Origin: CAYRLZ01 sp964425275
Lineage (GTDB): Bacteria > Hydrothermota > Tepidihabitantia > Tepidihabitantales > JBDRVQ01
NCBI GenBank assembly: GCA_964425275.1
Contig: CAYRLZ010000047.1
Span: forward strand, 1-49,284
Length of the DNA stretch: 49,284 bases
Direction of reading: 5' to 3'
In this document: positions 16,973 through 25,379 of the stretch, piece after piece
How positions within the stretch are numbered: the stretch's first letter is position 1
Layout: every line of letters begins with the position of its first letter
The notes under the pieces: model-generated
Database searches by the model: none
What the model saw: only the letters and a program-made list of their open reading frames with translations
Told to the model about the DNA's origin: nothing
Translations under genes and position numbers: made by a program

Positions 16973-18093
16973 TAATGAGTGGGGAAGATATTAAAGAGTT
17001 ATTAGCCAAAGGTGATAAACTGAGGCATGAGGGTGCACTTGATGAAAGTAAACTTCATGAAGCAATTTCCTATTACGATAAAGTGCTTCAGATTTCACCA
17101 AATTATATTCCGGCCTTAAAAGGAAAAGCGGATTGTCTAGGTTCGCTTCGTCGCTTTGAAGAAGCAGAAGAGATATTAAAAAAGTGTTTAGCAATTGATT
17201 CTAATGATTACGAGGTCTATCGTTTGAAGGCGACTATAATTATAGAAAAGACCGGAGACAAAGAGGAAGCAAAAGAGGAGGTTTTAAAGGGAATAAGGGT
17301 ATTAGACCAACTTTTAGCTACTAATCCCGACTCTTCTAATCTTTGGTATGGAAAAGCCCATATGTTATGGACAATTGACCGGCATAATGAGGCATTATCT
17401 TCTCTTGACCAGGCCATAAAAATAAACCCAAAAAGAGCTGAATACTGGTTGCAAAAAGGGGTTATTCTTAAAGACCCAGAAGTTAGAAGATACGAGGATG
17501 CCCTTAAGGCCTATAATGCCGGTCTTAAAGTAGCACCCCAGGATGGTCTCCTTTGGACTCATAAGACGGGTCTACTCCTATTTCTAAAAAGATACAAAGA
17601 AGCACTCCGATGTGCCGAGAAGGAAATTAGTTTACAGCCCAACCTACCCCGGGGCTGGCGACACAAGGCAAACACCTTACAGATGCTCAAAAGGCACAAG
17701 GAGGCGGTTGAGTGCTATAAGAAGGCATTAGAATTATCTTTCCGGAAGGATTATGCGGCATACTATGAGATAGGCTGGTGCTATTTAGAAATGGGTAATT
17801 TTGATTCAACTATAAAATATGCCGAGGAATATGCGGAGACTCTTCAATGGAAAAAGAGAGAAGACCCGATGTATAAGGCATTTCCGGAGCCAGAACGTTT
17901 TCTTCGGGTACTCAGCCGACCGTATTATCTTCTTGCTTGTGCCTATGCGGGTAAAAATGATGATAATAAAGCAATAGAATATCTTAAAAAGGCGGTTGAG
18001 TTAAATCCCCAATTGAAAAATTTAGCAAAGAAGTCGAAATATTTTCAAGGTCTTCTCCATAAAGAAAAGTTTAAGAAAATAGTAGGAGAATAG
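16933..18093 (+). CDS. Exported TPR-repeat protein
   Basis: 386-residue protein made almost wholly of tetratricopeptide repeats (for example AISYYDKVLQISPNYIPALKGKAD; ALSSLDQAIKINPKRAEYWLQKG; AVECYKKALELS; AIEYLKKAVELNPQ), roughly eight units. A signal peptide-like start (MFIIFIISLFLPLIMSG) suggests export. ATG16933 is chosen over ATG16921 because GGAGGT (16923-16928) sits 4 nt before it and the signal peptide begins there. A scaffold for protein contacts; no enzyme domain is visible. Confidence 0.85.
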   Translation: MFIIFIISLFLPLIMSGEDIKELLAKGDKLRHEGALDESKLHEAISYYDKVLQISPNYIPALKGKADCLGSLRRFEEAEEILKKCLAIDSNDYEVYRLKATIIIEKTGDKEEAKEEVLKGIRVLDQLLATNPDSSNLWYGKAHMLWTIDRHNEALSSLDQAIKINPKRAEYWLQKGVILKDPEVRRYEDALKAYNAGLKVAPQDGLLWTHKTGLLLFLKRYKEALRCAEKEISLQPNLPRGWRHKANTLQMLKRHKEAVECYKKALELSFRKDYAAYYEIGWCYLEMGNFDSTIKYAEEYAETLQWKKREDPMYKAFPEPERFLRVLSRPYYLLACAYAGKNDDNKAIEYLKKAVELNPQLKNLAKKSKYFQGLLHKEKFKKIVGE

Positions 18094-18107
18094 ATAAAAA
18101 TAATAAT

Positions 18108-18578
18108 TTGGCGGCACTTACACCTTTTATAAAAAAGTTTCGTTCTTTTACGGGTAGGAACTATATTTACAACGTAAACACGAATTCTATTTTAGAGGTT
18201 ACAAAAATCTTGTATGATATTATAGACAATTATAAATCAATTCTCTCAGCAAAAAGTAAATATAGTAAATATTATTCAATATTTGAAATAGAAAATCTAG
18301 TAAAAGAGATAGCCGAAGTTTCCCGGGAAAAAGGATTATTTTCTCCACACAAACCAAGAAGAATGGTTGTCCCATTTAATGGAAAGAGAGAGCTCGAAAT
18401 TTTACTTAAAGACATTAAACATATGACCTTACTTCTATCTGAAAATTGTAATATGAGATGTGAGTATTGTATTCATAGTGGTTTATATTTCTATGAAAGA
18501 CCGCATAGAAATGTATTTATGTCTTTGGAAACAGCGATGAAAGCAGTTAATTTTTTTATGATGTCCTCTGATATCTAA
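18108..18578 (+). pseudogene. Truncated radical SAM peptide-maturase-like protein
   Basis: 156 residues with only the N-terminal part of a radical SAM/SPASM maturase: an N-terminal domain (YIYNVNTNSILEVTKILYDI) typical of thioether or RiPP maturases, then the CX3CX2C motif in SENCNMRCEYCIHSG near residue 114, ending at SLETAMKAVNFFMMSSDI. The core barrel and SPASM clusters are missing and the next 90 bases do not continue it in any frame I read. The start is unclear (TTG18108, with AGGAG about 20 nt away). It is clearly more AT-rich than its neighbours. No RiPP precursor is recognisable nearby. A 5' gene fragment, probably acquired and broken. Confidence 0.65.
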
Positions 18579-18679
18579 CAATTTTACCGATTTATCCCTT
18601 TAAAAAATTCATTGCTGACTTCATAATCTTTGTAATTAGACCAACCCTTCCATCCTTTGTCAAATATGGCGGCTTTTAT

Positions 18680-19801
18680 TTATAAAATGAGACTTTTGTA
18701 GATTGCTTCTAATTTTTCTATCCTCTTTTTGAGGCTAAAATTTTTCATAAACTCCCTTCCCTTTTCTCCCATCTCCCGACGCAAGGCAGGATTTTCAATA
18801 AGAAGGGAGAGTTTCTCTTCTATTCCTTTAATATCCTTCTCTTTAACTAAAAATCCGGTTTCACCATCCTGCACAATCTCGGGAATTCCGGAATGAAAAG
18901 TGGAGATTACCGGCAGTCCAATTCCCTGAGCTTCAAATAAGGTATAGGGAGTTCCTTCTTGATTTCCATCGGCAGTTTTATAACTGGGGAGAATGAATAT
19001 GTCGGCTTTCGTCATCTCTTCCAATGTTTCTTTATTTGGGAGGGCGCCCTTAAATATAACTTTTTCTTTTAACCGGTAGCCTTTAATCTTTTTTAAGACC
19101 TTTTTCTTTAATTCACCGTCCCCGACGATTATTAGCCTTGCTTCTTGATATTTTTGAGCGATGTTTTGGAAGGCGTCAATTAAGAATAAAATCCCCTTCT
19201 TTTCCGTCAGCCGACCAACGAATACGATATTCACCGCTTTATTTGAACTTCGCTCTTTTACCGGTAAATTTTCTAAGTCAATTCCTAAATAAAGGGTGAG
19301 GACTTTTTCCGGCGGGTAGCCAAGACTTATCAAGTCCCTCTTTGTTGCCTCGCTCACGCAAAGAAAGATATCGCCTTCTTTAATTAATTCTTGATAATAA
19401 CGGCAATAATTGTAGAAGGTTGGGTTGGCATATTTCCGATGGAAGGGGACAAAGAATTCAAAGCCATGAAAAGAGACAACGAGGGGAAGGGAAAATTCCT
19501 TTTTATAATATAATCCATAAACGCCCTCCACACCAAAATGGCAGTGGATTAACTTTATCGCTTTCTCTTTGATGATTCTTTTCAGGGTCGCTGATTTCCG
19601 CCCGAGGCGATAGAAAAAATTCTCCCAAAAAACTGGCTGGTATAAGTTATCCCAGGGGAATATCTTTTCGTTTATTCGCCGCAGACAGAAGAGATTAATT
19701 GAGAAGTTCTTGATATTTATGATGTCTTTATAGATAAAGGTCTCGGATAGGGGAAGGAAGTGATGTCGGATGTGAAGGATTTCTTTCAAATGTTTCCTCA
19801 C
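18680..19801 (-). CDS. GT4-family glycosyltransferase
   Basis: 373-residue GT-B glycosyltransferase. Features are an N-terminal domain with HCHFGVEGVYGL and FHGFEFFVP, the linker FVGRLTEKKG, and the C-terminal EX7E region EGTPYTLFEAQGIGLPVIS followed by GIPEIVQDGETGFLV. It resembles enzymes adding sugars to exopolysaccharide or lipid-linked glycans; donor and acceptor cannot be told. It overlaps the upstream radical SAM gene by 4 nt (ATGA) and is last in an operon on this strand. Confidence 0.9.
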   Translation of the reverse strand: MRKHLKEILHIRHHFLPLSETFIYKDIINIKNFSINLFCLRRINEKIFPWDNLYQPVFWENFFYRLGRKSATLKRIIKEKAIKLIHCHFGVEGVYGLYYKKEFSLPLVVSFHGFEFFVPFHRKYANPTFYNYCRYYQELIKEGDIFLCVSEATKRDLISLGYPPEKVLTLYLGIDLENLPVKERSSNKAVNIVFVGRLTEKKGILFLIDAFQNIAQKYQEARLIIVGDGELKKKVLKKIKGYRLKEKVIFKGALPNKETLEEMTKADIFILPSYKTADGNQEGTPYTLFEAQGIGLPVISTFHSGIPEIVQDGETGFLVKEKDIKGIEEKLSLLIENPALRREMGEKGREFMKNFSLKKRIEKLEAIYKSLIL

Positions 19802-20979
19802 ACAAAAGCGAAGCGACTGAATAGGTAAATTTTGGCGGAGGAGAAGAGGGATTTATACTTAAAGGGATATTCTTTTTGGAGATTGGGATGCCCGCAAGGC
19901 GGATTATTTTTATCCGGACAGAAACGGAGGCAATCACCCGAACAAGGAATTGGCTTAAATTTACCATTAAAGTCTTTGATATGGACGAAGATATTTTTTA
20001 CCCCTTCACAGGATGGGATATCTTTTGAATCGTATTCCCGGGGGAGTTCCTGACAGACGGCATAGGTCATACCACGATTTTCAACTTCTTTTCTGAGCCA
20101 GGTGTGGAATTTTATGCGCAAAGAGATTGGACAGGTGAATCGCTTATTATCTTGATACTGGTCAATCTTTTCCGGCGCAAAACGATAGAGACGAAAGAAC
20201 TCCTTAAGCCGTGAGGCATAGGGTGAGTGGGCAATCGCTTGCCCGACCCGCCGGATTGAGATTTTATTAAAATAGCCGGTTGAACCAATGATATGCGGCG
20301 AACCGGCTTCTTTTGCCCGATTGAGGAGATAGATGATATCTTCTGGCTCAATAATTCCTAAAAGGGTTGGGTCAATCCGGCAAATCCCCGAAATACCAAT
20401 TTTATTGAAATAATTTAGGGTTCGGAAGCGGTCGAGAATCTTAGAGGCGAAAGGACTGGTAATCATCTGCTTTTTCGGAGTTGACTCAATCGTTAAGGTC
20501 AAAAACCAGTAAGGATATTCCTTTAATTGGGGCAGTTCTCTTAACAACCAGAGAGGACCGGTAGCACTTTTCGTTACGATGCCGAAACTCAACTCCCATT
20601 CCATAAGCAGTGAGATAATTTTAGCGGTTAATTCTCTTACCTCTTTTATCGGCTGTAAAGGGTCGGTAACCTGACTGAGATAAATTGGAAAGACGAGGTT
20701 CGCCTTCTGTAACTCTTCTCTTAATTTCTCAACGATATTGGAATAGATGATTACCTTATTCTCTTTTGACCAGGGATAAGCCCGGGCATAACAGATTGGG
20801 CAACGAAAGATACAGCACCCGGATTCGGTCGCCGAGATTAAGATACTGTGGGGGCATTTTCTTCTACTCTTTCCATAAGGAAAGTCGTGCAGACAATTAC
20901 CCTTTAATTCTCTCTTTTCAATATTCATCGGTTTCGGTAAATAATCGTCAGTCTTCGGTGTTTGGTTTTTGACCGGCAA
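19798..20979 (-). CDS. SplB-like radical SAM protein
   Basis: 393 residues. The radical SAM cluster is CX3CX2C in GCCIFRCPICYARAYPW (~53-69), preceded by KCPHSILISATESG. The body (LSQVTDPLQPIKEVRELT, FGIVTKS) is typical of the SplB/Rv2578c-like family, related to spore photoproduct lyase but mostly uncharacterised. A C-terminal group CSGDCLRFCPDKNNPPC may hold a second cluster. Start is uncertain: TTG20979 overlaps the HDAC gene by 32 nt; ATG at 20928 is the alternative. Neither has a clear ribosome site, as expected for a coupled gene. Confidence 0.8.
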   Translation of the reverse strand: MPVKNQTPKTDDYLPKPMNIEKRELKGNCLHDFPYGKSRRKCPHSILISATESGCCIFRCPICYARAYPWSKENKVIIYSNIVEKLREELQKANLVFPIYLSQVTDPLQPIKEVRELTAKIISLLMEWELSFGIVTKSATGPLWLLRELPQLKEYPYWFLTLTIESTPKKQMITSPFASKILDRFRTLNYFNKIGISGICRIDPTLLGIIEPEDIIYLLNRAKEAGSPHIIGSTGYFNKISIRRVGQAIAHSPYASRLKEFFRLYRFAPEKIDQYQDNKRFTCPISLRIKFHTWLRKEVENRGMTYAVCQELPREYDSKDIPSCEGVKNIFVHIKDFNGKFKPIPCSGDCLRFCPDKNNPPCGHPNLQKEYPFKYKSLFSSAKIYLFSRFAFV

Positions 20980-21877
20980 CTTCTAACTGACCCAAGGTCT
21001 TTAAGCAGACCCGAGCGGTATTGATATGGATTTCAACGGTGTCGGCAACATTATGGGCATAACCACCAGCGAGAACCACACAACTGGGGATATTTCTTTC
21101 CCAGGCATTTAGAATAACAATCTCATCCCTTCTCTTTAAGCCTTCCTTAGTTAATTGGAGGAGACCAAGTTGGTCTTCTTTATAGGGGTCAGCCCCAGCA
21201 ACATAGATAACCAGTTCTGGCTTATGGGTATCGTATATCTTGGGGATGGCATCCCTTAAATGATTTAAGTAGACCTCATCGCCGGTGTAGTCTAAAAGAC
21301 CGATGTCCCAATCACTTCTCTCTTTTAGAGGATAGAGATTTTCTTGATGGATGGAGAAGGTAAAGACATCGGGCTCTTCTTCAAAGATGCGGGCGGTGCC
21401 ATTCCCTTGATGTAAGTCGCAGTCAATAACCGCGGCTTTTTTAATCCTTCCTTCCTTTTGCATCTTTTTTATCCCAACCGCAATATCGTTGACATAACAG
21501 AAGCCCTCACCGTGATTGGGAAAGGCATGGTGAAATCCACCGCCGATGTGTAAGGCAATCTTCTCTTTTAAGGCATAACGGGCGGCAAGGATTGTCCCGG
21601 CCGCGGCTAAGAAATAGGCATAGATAATCTCCCAGGTGAGGGGTAATTCGGACCGTAATGTCCTTGGCGTCCATCTTAAATTTAGCATATCCTGAATATA
21701 TTCTTCGGTATGGACGAGCCTTATATCGTCTAAATCGGGTTCCATCGGTTCAAGGAAATCTTCTTCCTTCGCCAATCCTTCCGAAAGAAGTCTTTCTTTT
21801 ATCAGCCGATACTTTATCGTTGGGAAGACATGAGGTCCAAGGTCGACATAATATTTATCGGAATAGATGAATTTCAT
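20948..21877 (-). CDS. HDAC-family deacetylase (AcuC/class IV-like)
   Basis: 309-residue arginase-fold zinc amidohydrolase. Catalytic pieces are all present: GGGFHHAFPNHGEGFCYVND (His-His pair), DCDLHQGNGT (Asp and His zinc ligands) and GADPYKEDQLG (Asp ligand). Bacterial members deacetylate acetyl-lysine, such as AcuC on acetyl-CoA synthetase, or acetylated polyamines or small molecules. It lies 44 nt behind the HEAT/GND-repeat gene and overlaps the radical SAM gene, suggesting one transcript. Confidence 0.9.
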   Translation of the reverse strand: MKFIYSDKYYVDLGPHVFPTIKYRLIKERLLSEGLAKEEDFLEPMEPDLDDIRLVHTEEYIQDMLNLRWTPRTLRSELPLTWEIIYAYFLAAAGTILAARYALKEKIALHIGGGFHHAFPNHGEGFCYVNDIAVGIKKMQKEGRIKKAAVIDCDLHQGNGTARIFEEEPDVFTFSIHQENLYPLKERSDWDIGLLDYTGDEVYLNHLRDAIPKIYDTHKPELVIYVAGADPYKEDQLGLLQLTKEGLKRRDEIVILNAWERNIPSCVVLAGGYAHNVADTVEIHINTARVCLKTLGQLEVAGQKPNTED

Positions 21878-21921
21878 AGGTAAATCATTAAAATATCCTC
21901 TGATGATTTTCCTTTCGGTAT

Positions 21922-24738
21922 TTAATATTCATTTAATACCGCCTTCAATTTATCCAAGACAATTGGGTTAGTTTCTTCCTCTAATCGTATCTTTAAGATA
22001 TGCTTCGTATATTCGTCCGGGAAATTAGCAAGGGCCTCTACGGCCGATAGTCTTATCTCGGTTTTTGGAGATGAGAGGAAGGGGATTATTTCTTTTCTGA
22101 TTTGTTTTTTGAGCAGTTCCTTCTCTTCTTTTAAGGACCGGGCAATCTTGCCCAGAGACCGGAGGGCTGAGACAACTCCAGTGCCCTCTCCTACTTTCTT
22201 AGCGGTAAGGTAAGATATTAGTGGTTCAATTGCCTTTTCGCCGATTTCCACCAGTGAATTTTCTGCCGCCTGACGGATGGTGAAGACAGGGTCAGAAAGA
22301 TTCTGAATCAAGGCGGAGATACCGCTTTCTTCTTTTATCTTGCCCAAGGCAACTGTGGCGGTAATGCGGGTTGGTTCATAGCGGTCTTTGGTGTAGGTTA
22401 AAATGACCGAGACAATCTTCCTTCGTAATAGGGTATCTTCTTTGGTCATAACCGAATCAGGTTTTCCGATATCGCCCAAGGCTGAAATTATCCAACGGGG
22501 ACGATTCCTTTTGTCCTTCAAGGCCAAAATCAAGGAGTCTACGGCGTCTCTCGCCTTTATCTTGCCAAGGAGATAAATCACATTCAAGCAGGCATATCTC
22601 CGTCCATCCCTTAGATATTTGAAGAGATAAGGTTTTATCTTTTCAGGTAGGGAGCAAGAGACTTCCTCAATTGCTCGCAATTCCAGACTGTTTTTTGTAT
22701 CAATCTTCTTTTCCAAGATATACCTTATGGCTATCGTATCTCTCTTTATAAGTTCCTTGCGGTATTTTCTAACCCTCTCTCGGGCGCTTCCTACTTCCCA
22801 CTCACTCGCCCCCTTAAAAATCTCCTCAATACTCTTATCATCCAGACTCTCAGGCACTGGCGTTTCTGTCTCCTTTTTTTCATCCTTCTCACCCCTTAAA
22901 TCCGCACCGGCTCCATAAAATCCTTGGGTGAAATAAGAGTTCTCTTTGACCTTGGAATTTGGCGGATAGATATCTGAACCTTGGAGGTCCAAAAAGATAC
23001 CGAATCCGCCAAAGCCCCGGGAAAGATTTGCCCAACCCTGTCCAAACTCTTTCTCTCTTGTCAGATAAGAATCGTCACCCTCCGAATCTAAGAATAGCCC
23101 AAAGGAATTGGTTAAACCAATCCCTTGGCCACCAGAGGTATAATAGAAATCGTTTCCCTTTTTATCAATTAAAATCCCAACCGATAAATCGTGTCCCTCA
23201 CCCTGGGCCGGACCGAGCCGAGAGTAATAGCAATCATCACCCTCCTGGTCAATAAGAATACCAGAGGCAAGATGAATCCCAGCGCCTTGGGCATATTCGG
23301 TAGCCGAATACTTATCCTGCCCTTCTTCATCAAAAAGCATCCCCAAAGCATACCAATAACTTGCGCCTTGAGTATAGACATCGCCATTATAGAAATCGTT
23401 TCCCTTTTTGTCATAGAGAAGTCCAATGCCACCGCCGGCATCGGGTCGGAAGCCCATAGCAAACCCCTGGGCAAAACTACGGAAGTCTTTGGCAAGGAGT
23501 GGTGCGTGATAGAATTTACCACCGGCATAATAGACATCCTCTCCGGAAAAATCGGCCAGACAGCCATAGCCAAAGGTTGAGCCAAAACCTTGGGCAAAGT
23601 TATCGGCACGGTAAGTATCATTGCCTTTTAAGTCTAAAAGAGCTCCAACACCGTAAAAACCAGAGCCTTGGGTAAAGGTCTTTCCCAGATACTGGTCGTC
23701 ACCTTCCATGTCAATTAATATCCCTAAACCAAATAACGAACTACCCAAAGAGAATTCAGCCGCGCGGTAGGTATCATTGCCTTTAAGGTCAATGAGGAGA
23801 CTGGTGCCAAATATACTGCCTCCAAAAGAGAAAGGTCTCTCTGATTGATATAGGTCATTGCCTTCAAAGTCAATGATTGCCGAGAAATGAGAAGAAAGAA
23901 AGCCAATTGCGGAATTGCGCGAATAATAAATATCATTACCGCCCAAATCAATAATTAGGTCAAATTTATCTAAATAACAATTGTCCTCTTCACTGCCGAT
24001 GACGACCTTTCCCCATTCATTCTCGGTATAATAATAGACCTTGCCTTGGATACCGGGTATTTCCGTTTTCTTAAAATCCCTTTCTTTTTCTTTAAGATAC
24101 GGGCTAAAAGGAGAGTTAGCGAGGTCGTCAAAAAATCTTTTCAGAGAAGAAGCAGAAGCGGCAATGATTTCATTATATTGGACCTTCTTCACCACCTCAA
24201 AAAAACTGTCCGAAGGCACTTTAATTGTATCAAATTTTATTGGTCGGCTAAATTCTTTATGGAGCAGACCCTTTAAGTAGTCATCGGATTGGGCCTCTTC
24301 ATCGGAAAAGAGATTAGGAGAATGATAAAGGAGATAGTCCAGTTCTTCTTCTGACAGATTAGTCACCGCTTTTTTGTAAGAAATATCTGGAATCGGAAAA
24401 GGGAGATAGTTTATCTCATTTGCCAGATGGTAAAAAATCTTAAAGAGAAGTCCTTTTAATGGCGGAAGCGATTCTTTTTTTAATTCACCCAATTCTGAGT
24501 AAACGCCCGATAGAAAAGAAACAGTTGAGTCTAAATAGAAGGGTAGCCAGAGAGGGTCATCAAGGGATTGGGCAACTCGCTTTAAGAGAAAGGTGCTATC
24601 GGTCGCCCATTTCTTTTCAAAAGATAATTCTTTTGGGGTGACCGAATAAGTGCTGAGGATGGTCTTAATCTGGTTAATCTCCCAAGCGGAGAGAGAAGGA
24701 GAAAAGATTGATAAGAGATAAAGGGTAATAAAAAACAT
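21922..24738 (-). CDS. Exported protein with GND-type beta repeats and C-terminal HEAT repeats
   Basis: 938 residues. A signal peptide-like start (MFFITLYLLSIFSPSLSAWE) is followed by a region of ~230 residues without recognisable motifs. Residues ~270-630 contain about eleven copies of a repeat with consensus GxLxDxxGxDxYxxxxxxQGxG (LIDLKGNDTY, LIDMEGDDQY, LLDLKGNDTY, LIDKKGNDFY). This resembles a beta-helix with acidic, perhaps calcium-binding, turns. Residues ~680-938 are HEAT-like helical repeats (SLILALKDKRNRPRWIISAL, SALIQNLSDPVFTIRQAAENS). ATG24738 is chosen because the leaderless promoter ends 5 nt before it. Function unknown; a surface or periplasmic scaffold is plausible. Confidence 0.75.
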   Translation of the reverse strand: MFFITLYLLSIFSPSLSAWEINQIKTILSTYSVTPKELSFEKKWATDSTFLLKRVAQSLDDPLWLPFYLDSTVSFLSGVYSELGELKKESLPPLKGLLFKIFYHLANEINYLPFPIPDISYKKAVTNLSEEELDYLLYHSPNLFSDEEAQSDDYLKGLLHKEFSRPIKFDTIKVPSDSFFEVVKKVQYNEIIAASASSLKRFFDDLANSPFSPYLKEKERDFKKTEIPGIQGKVYYYTENEWGKVVIGSEEDNCYLDKFDLIIDLGGNDIYYSRNSAIGFLSSHFSAIIDFEGNDLYQSERPFSFGGSIFGTSLLIDLKGNDTYRAAEFSLGSSLFGLGILIDMEGDDQYLGKTFTQGSGFYGVGALLDLKGNDTYRADNFAQGFGSTFGYGCLADFSGEDVYYAGGKFYHAPLLAKDFRSFAQGFAMGFRPDAGGGIGLLYDKKGNDFYNGDVYTQGASYWYALGMLFDEEGQDKYSATEYAQGAGIHLASGILIDQEGDDCYYSRLGPAQGEGHDLSVGILIDKKGNDFYYTSGGQGIGLTNSFGLFLDSEGDDSYLTREKEFGQGWANLSRGFGGFGIFLDLQGSDIYPPNSKVKENSYFTQGFYGAGADLRGEKDEKKETETPVPESLDDKSIEEIFKGASEWEVGSARERVRKYRKELIKRDTIAIRYILEKKIDTKNSLELRAIEEVSCSLPEKIKPYLFKYLRDGRRYACLNVIYLLGKIKARDAVDSLILALKDKRNRPRWIISALGDIGKPDSVMTKEDTLLRRKIVSVILTYTKDRYEPTRITATVALGKIKEESGISALIQNLSDPVFTIRQAAENSLVEIGEKAIEPLISYLTAKKVGEGTGVVSALRSLGKIARSLKEEKELLKKQIRKEIIPFLSSPKTEIRLSAVEALANFPDEYTKHILKIRLEEETNPIVLDKLKAVLNEY

Positions 24739-24743
24739 CGTCA

Positions 24744-24772
24744 ATTATAATTGATACTTTAATTGAAGTCAA
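24744..24772 (-). promoter_or_regulatory. Leaderless promoter of the GND/HEAT-repeat gene
   Basis: On the minus strand: TTGACT (24772-24767), 17-nt spacer, perfect TATAAT (24749-24744), then TGACG and ATG24738. No room for a ribosome site. It probably drives the four-gene minus-strand operon. Confidence 0.7.
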
Positions 24773-24789
24773 GAAGTTGTATTCAAAAG

Positions 24790-24933
24790 TTAAAATAGGT
24801 GGTTAGCAGATACATCAACCCTAAATGGCTCTTGGCTATTGCTCACCCTGGGCATATTTATTCTCACCTGCCCACAACCTAAGCCGATTTTCCTTTGACT
24901 ATAACCATTCCGGTAGTCCCGAAATTTCTTCAT
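24790..24933 (-). pseudogene. IS256/Mutator-type transposase relic
   Basis: From ATG24933 the minus strand reads 47 codons containing FRDYRNGYSQRKIGLG, then CGQVRINMPRVSNSQEPFRV. This matches the N-terminal part of IS256-family (Mutator-type) transposases, where the pattern is RxYRNGYxxR...T.xGxxxLxxPRxR...F. The frame is closed by TAG just upstream and TAA at 24792, and no catalytic DDE region follows. It is a remnant of about 150 bp. The rest of 24934-25050 shows no further homology I can defend. Confidence 0.65.
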
Positions 24934-25050
24934 GGGAACTCTAAGTAGGGCCTATTTTTCGTAGAAACCTTCGCCTTCTCTTTTGTTCTTGGCGAACTAC
25001 TTTGGCTCTTGATTTTTTTGAAGTTTAATATATCATTGCGATACTCCTTT

Positions 25051-25079
25051 GCCGGTTTTAGTTTGGCACCGGCTTTTTA
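25051..25079 (+). terminator. Rho-independent terminator, plus strand
   Basis: GCCGGT (25051-25056) pairs with ACCGGC (25068-25073) around an 11-nt loop, followed by five T. It faces the plus direction, yet no intact plus-strand gene lies upstream until 18.6 kb, so it may be left over from lost DNA or end an unseen transcript. It lies 50 bp before array 1. Confidence 0.6.
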
Positions 25080-25131
25080 TCATATCATAAAAACCCGGTT
25101 TTTCAATTTTCCACATAATTTGATTATATCT

Positions 25132-25379
25132 CCTTGAAGTTCAAGGTAGAAAATTAGGCTTTGAATTAGACTATCAATTAGATAGAGAATTAGACCGAGG
25201 ATTAGACCAAGAATTACTAACTCCATTAGGTAAAGAATTAGTCCGACGATTAGACACTCAATTAGCCTTTCGGTTAGGCAGAGAATTAGAAAGAGAATTA
25301 GGTTCTCAATTAGGCTTTGGATTAGGCAAAGAATTAGGTTAAAAAATAGACCCAAAAGGCGACCCAGAGGGCTACCCCC
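25132..25379 (+). repeat. 12-bp-phased ATTAG array (copy 1) with 5' hairpin
   Basis: A perfect inverted repeat CCTTGAA-G-TTCAAGG (25132-25146) precedes it. From 25153 the word ATTAG recurs every 12 bp exactly: 16 in-phase units to 25333 (14 exact; ATTAC at 25213 and GTTAG at 25273), then an AATAG at 25345 still in phase. The 7 nt between cores vary, so this is not a simple tandem duplication. Some spacers pair across a core, for example CTATC..GATAG around 25171-25185 and GCCT..AGGC around 25265-25279. The plus strand encodes xLxx and the minus strand LIxx tetrapeptide repeats in open frames, but no start or ribosome site supports a protein. Confidence 0.85.

Noticed and set aside
25132..25346. 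CRISPR array
   Set aside because: Period is 12 bp with a 5-nt core, far below repeat-spacer sizes; no cas genes nearby.
25080..25355. A 91-residue minus-strand frame of LIxx repeats across array 1
   Set aside because: No ribosome site or family match. The openness follows from the 12-bp period, and the second array is not open in the equivalent way on both strands. Treated as part of the repeat.
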